Positions 14,493 to 15,693 of a stretch of DNA of 15,693 bases are shown in pieces. Below the pieces are notes generated by a model. The model was not told the origin of the DNA. It saw only the letters and a program-made list of their open reading frames with translations, and did not search any database. The stretch covers positions 1 through 15,693 of the forward strand of contig JAEEXJ010000076.1 of assembly GCA_016291475.1 (NCBI GenBank). Direction: 5' to 3'. The stretch is from Lachnospiraceae bacterium (GTDB taxonomy: Bacteria; Bacillota_A; Clostridia; Lachnospirales; Lachnospiraceae). The position numbers were made by a program, and so were the translations under genes. Position 1 is the stretch's first letter; each line of letters opens with the position of its first letter.

Positions 14493-15419
14493 TTAACCCT
14501 TAAAATCAATATGGCTTCCCACCATACGCTCCGCTTCGGTTTTCACACGCCCCGCCGCACTGTCATATGAATAAACCTGAACGTCACGTACAAGATCCTT
14601 AAGAGAATCGGACGAAAGAGTCACGTACTCTTTTTCATCGGGAATAACCTCATCCTCGTAAGAAGCATCCTCATCATTTTCCCTGATGCGCTCTTCAGCT
14701 TCCTTCTTCTCGGCCCTTCTTTCCTCTCTGTTTTTCTCGATGCGCTCTTTTTCGGCCTCTTTACGCGCCTTCTTCTCTTCAGCCTTCTTATGCGCTCTCT
14801 TTTCCTCTGCCTTGCGCTCTATACGCTCCTTCTGAAGTTCCTGAGATTTCTCCACAGTTGCAAAGAATTTCTCGGTACCGTCCGAAGCCACGCTCATACC
14901 GAAGTTCTTGACGGCAGCTCCGCTGCTTGCCAGAGAATTCTTGGCCTCCAGAAGTTTTGCCTGTGACATGGCGATTATGCCTTCGTATTTATTGCGATAA
15001 TCCTCGTCCGTAGCCATGCGTTCAAGCTTTTCATCGTCGATAAGTACAACCTGCTTTCTAGCATTCCCGTAAGCAGCGGCATTAGCCTGGACCTGGGCCT
15101 TCATGTCCTTGCTTACGACTATGAATTCCATGTTACCGAACTTAGCTTTCAGCTTGGAATAGTAATCCGCAGCGGTGTCGGACAGCTTAACATCACCGAT
15201 GGCAAAACCGTAATCGGTCTTCCGTGGGATCAGGCTGCTTGTTTCACTCAAAGGGTTCCAGGGTTTTAATGAAACCTTGGTGTTTTTAGCCTCTGTAGCG
15301 GTATAGCTTTTTGACGTTTTGGCATTTTCTGTGGTTTTGGCCGAATCGATACGTTTCTGTTCTGTTTTCCAGGCTTCGGCCGCTTGCTGATATGCTGAAA
15401 TTTCGTGGATACCCGACAT
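14493..15419 (-). CDS. Lachnospiraceae protein resembling DUF6033, with a charged coiled-coil region
   Basis: Protein of 308 residues with unknown function. It has no signal peptide or membrane helix. Residues 1-60 are polar and Ser/Thr/Lys-rich, probably disordered (start MSGIHEISAYQQAAEAWKTE). A conserved-looking block spans about 78-165 (LSDTAADYYSKLKAKFG, then MEFIVVSKDMKAQV and VVLIDDEKLERMA). Residues about 191-249 are almost all Lys, Arg, Glu and Ala and should form a long charged helix or coiled coil. The tail after 260 is again folded. I recall the central block as typical of DUF6033, without being able to confirm it. The start is supported by GGAGG 9 nt before ATG. The gene is monocistronic: it has its own terminator downstream and a sigma-D-like promoter upstream, suggesting expression with motility genes. 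Coding style matches its neighbours. Confidence 0.75.
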   Translation of the reverse strand: MSGIHEISAYQQAAEAWKTEQKRIDSAKTTENAKTSKSYTATEAKNTKVSLKPWNPLSETSSLIPRKTDYGFAIGDVKLSDTAADYYSKLKAKFGNMEFIVVSKDMKAQVQANAAAYGNARKQVVLIDDEKLERMATDEDYRNKYEGIIAMSQAKLLEAKNSLASSGAAVKNFGMSVASDGTEKFFATVEKSQELQKERIERKAEEKRAHKKAEEKKARKEAEKERIEKNREERRAEKKEAEERIRENDEDASYEDEVIPDEKEYVTLSSDSLKDLVRDVQVYSYDSAAGRVKTEAERMVGSHIDFKG

Positions 15420-15523
15420 AATCTTCTACCTCCCTGTAGTATAGACCGGGTTAAGCGCCCATGACAAAAATCCGTTTCATCAGCCTCCGGCAAGGCATAA
15501 TAAGGGCACTTTCAGTTTTCTTA
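15420..15523 (-). other. Leader (5' UTR) of the DUF6033-like gene, about 100 nt, possibly structured
   Basis: Between the predicted transcript start and the ATG, the arms AAGTGCCC (15504-15511) and GGGCGCTT (15453-15460) can pair over 8 bp with one G-U, enclosing about 43 nt. The enclosed part has a GCCT/AGGC mini-hairpin and a 9-codon frame (MKRIFVMGA, 15480-15451) whose GGAGG lies only 3 nt from its ATG, too close for good translation. I do not recognise a known riboswitch. Confidence 0.3.
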
Positions 15524-15529
15524 TCTATT

Positions 15530-15557
15530 ATATCGGCCTGTATTCACAAGACCTTTA
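15530..15557 (-). promoter_or_regulatory. Candidate sigma-D (sigma-28) motility promoter of the DUF6033-like gene
   Basis: On the minus strand there is TAAA (15554-15557), 16 nt, then GCCGATAT (15530-15537). The known consensus is TAAA, about 14-16 nt, GCCGATAT/A. The -10 is an exact match. An overlapping TATAAT (15528-15533) could serve sigma-A, but no -35 lies 17 nt upstream of it. Confidence 0.55.
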
Positions 15558-15578
15558 CAACAATTTTTAAATAATATG

Positions 15579-15607
15579 TTGACATACTTCATCTGTCGTA
15601 GTATATT
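15579..15607 (+). promoter_or_regulatory. Strong sigma-A promoter reading out of the right edge
   Basis: TTGACA (15579-15584), exactly 17 nt, TATATT (15602-15607). The -35 is perfect and the -10 has 5 of 6 bases. Transcription should start near 15613-15615. The spacer is itself an imperfect palindrome, and two further palindromes follow, so repression is expected. A GAGGTGA ribosome-site-like motif lies at 15671-15677; the start codon is not clear within the window. Confidence 0.8.
15584..15604. promoter_or_regulatory. Operator 1: imperfect palindrome filling the promoter spacer
   Basis: A 21-bp element centred on T15594, with outer arms ATACT and AGTAT and 7 of 10 symmetric pairs. Its right half holds GTCGTAGTA, identical to part of operator 2. 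A repressor here would block RNA polymerase directly. Confidence 0.55.
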
Positions 15608-15620
15608 TACCCCATCAGAC

Positions 15621-15641
15621 ATAGTACGACTGTCGTAGTAC
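15621..15641. promoter_or_regulatory. Operator 2: palindrome with TACGAC/GTCGTA arms
   Basis: Centred on T15631; the inner 13 bp TACGACTGTCGTA is a perfect odd palindrome (15625-15637), and 8 of 10 pairs match over 21 bp. It lies just downstream of the expected transcript start. The form recalls BlaI/MecI/CopY-type operators, but that assignment is a guess. Confidence 0.65.
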
Positions 15642-15655
15642 GTCTGACGTGGTAC
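15635..15655. promoter_or_regulatory. Operator 3: palindrome overlapping operator 2
   Basis: Centred on T15645, 14 bp after the centre of operator 2. The inner ACGTCTGACGT is a perfect palindrome, and 8 of 10 pairs match over 21 bp, including the outer GTA/TAC. Confidence 0.6.
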
Positions 15656-15693
15656 TAAAACAAACCTGACGAGGTGAGTGAGCGGTCCGGCCG

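Larger units (their letters stand above)
15618..15659 (+). repeat. Three 14-bp tandem repeats forming an operator array
   Basis: The units start at 15618, 15632 and 15646: GACATAGTACGACT, GTCGTAGTACGTCT, GACGTGGTACTAAA. Units 1 and 2 share 11 of 14 bases; units 2 and 3 share 8 of their first 10. The same GTCGTAGTA half-site occurs at 15595 in the promoter spacer. A 14-bp step is about 1.3 helical turns, so adjacent sites face different sides of the DNA. Confidence 0.65.

Noticed and set aside
15451..15480. A 9-codon upstream frame (MKRIFVMGA) in the leader of the DUF6033-like gene
   Set aside because: The GGAGG motif is only 3 nt before its ATG, too close for normal initiation, and the peptide shows no attenuator-like codon run.
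15678..15693. A GTG at 15678 as the start of the right-edge gene
   Set aside because: Only 3 nt separate it from the GAGG motif, and too few codons remain in the window to test it.

Overview
The window reads like a chromosomal segment of an anaerobic, probably motile Firmicute of the Lachnospiraceae type (Butyrivibrio-like). This is inferred from a clostridial-style type II fatty-acid cluster with the flavin enoyl reductase FabK, strong AAGGAGG-type ribosome binding sites, moderate GC, a DUF6033-like protein, and PAS-GGDEF and 7TM hybrid-kinase families common in that group. I could run no database search, so the taxonomy is an inference.

Left block (1-3312, minus strand): a tightly packed fatty-acid synthesis operon, in transcription order acpP, fabK, fabD, fabG, fabF. 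FabF runs off the left edge. Start and stop codons touch or overlap except in the fabK-fabD gap. Middle-left block (3313-7242): a 265-bp divergent control region, then a plus-strand gene pair encoding a MerR-type regulator with a GyrI-like C-terminal half and a 926-residue membrane hybrid histidine kinase (7TM sensor, HisKA, HATPase, receiver, Hpt). The control region holds two near-identical G4/C4 palindromes, one inside the likely acpP promoter spacer, plus a TTGAA/TTCAA inverted repeat in the acp leader.

Central block (7246-14314, minus strand): six closely spaced genes, in transcription order a PAS-GGDEF diguanylate cyclase, a stand-alone 2-hydroxyacyl-CoA dehydratase/activase-type Fe-S protein, a CPA1 cation/proton antiporter, a two-module TrkA/RCK protein, a histidine phosphatase, and a GMP synthetase ATP-pyrophosphatase without its usual glutaminase domain. 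This looks like an operon combining nucleotide signalling, cation homeostasis and GMP synthesis. The antiporter and RCK protein probably work together; the link among the other genes is only suggestive.

Right block (14315-15693): a strong intrinsic terminator, a minus-strand DUF6033-like gene preceded by a match to the motility sigma factor (sigma-D/sigma-28) promoter, and a divergent plus-strand sigma-A promoter saturated with overlapping palindromic operators on a 14-bp repeat. That promoter's gene lies beyond the right edge.

No rRNA, tRNA, CRISPR array, insertion sequence or phage gene was seen. The most notable points are the operator array at the right end, the sigma-D-like promoter of the DUF6033-like gene, the twin palindromes between the acp operon and the MerR gene, and the two single-domain proteins (GuaA without glutaminase; dehydratase-like protein without activase).
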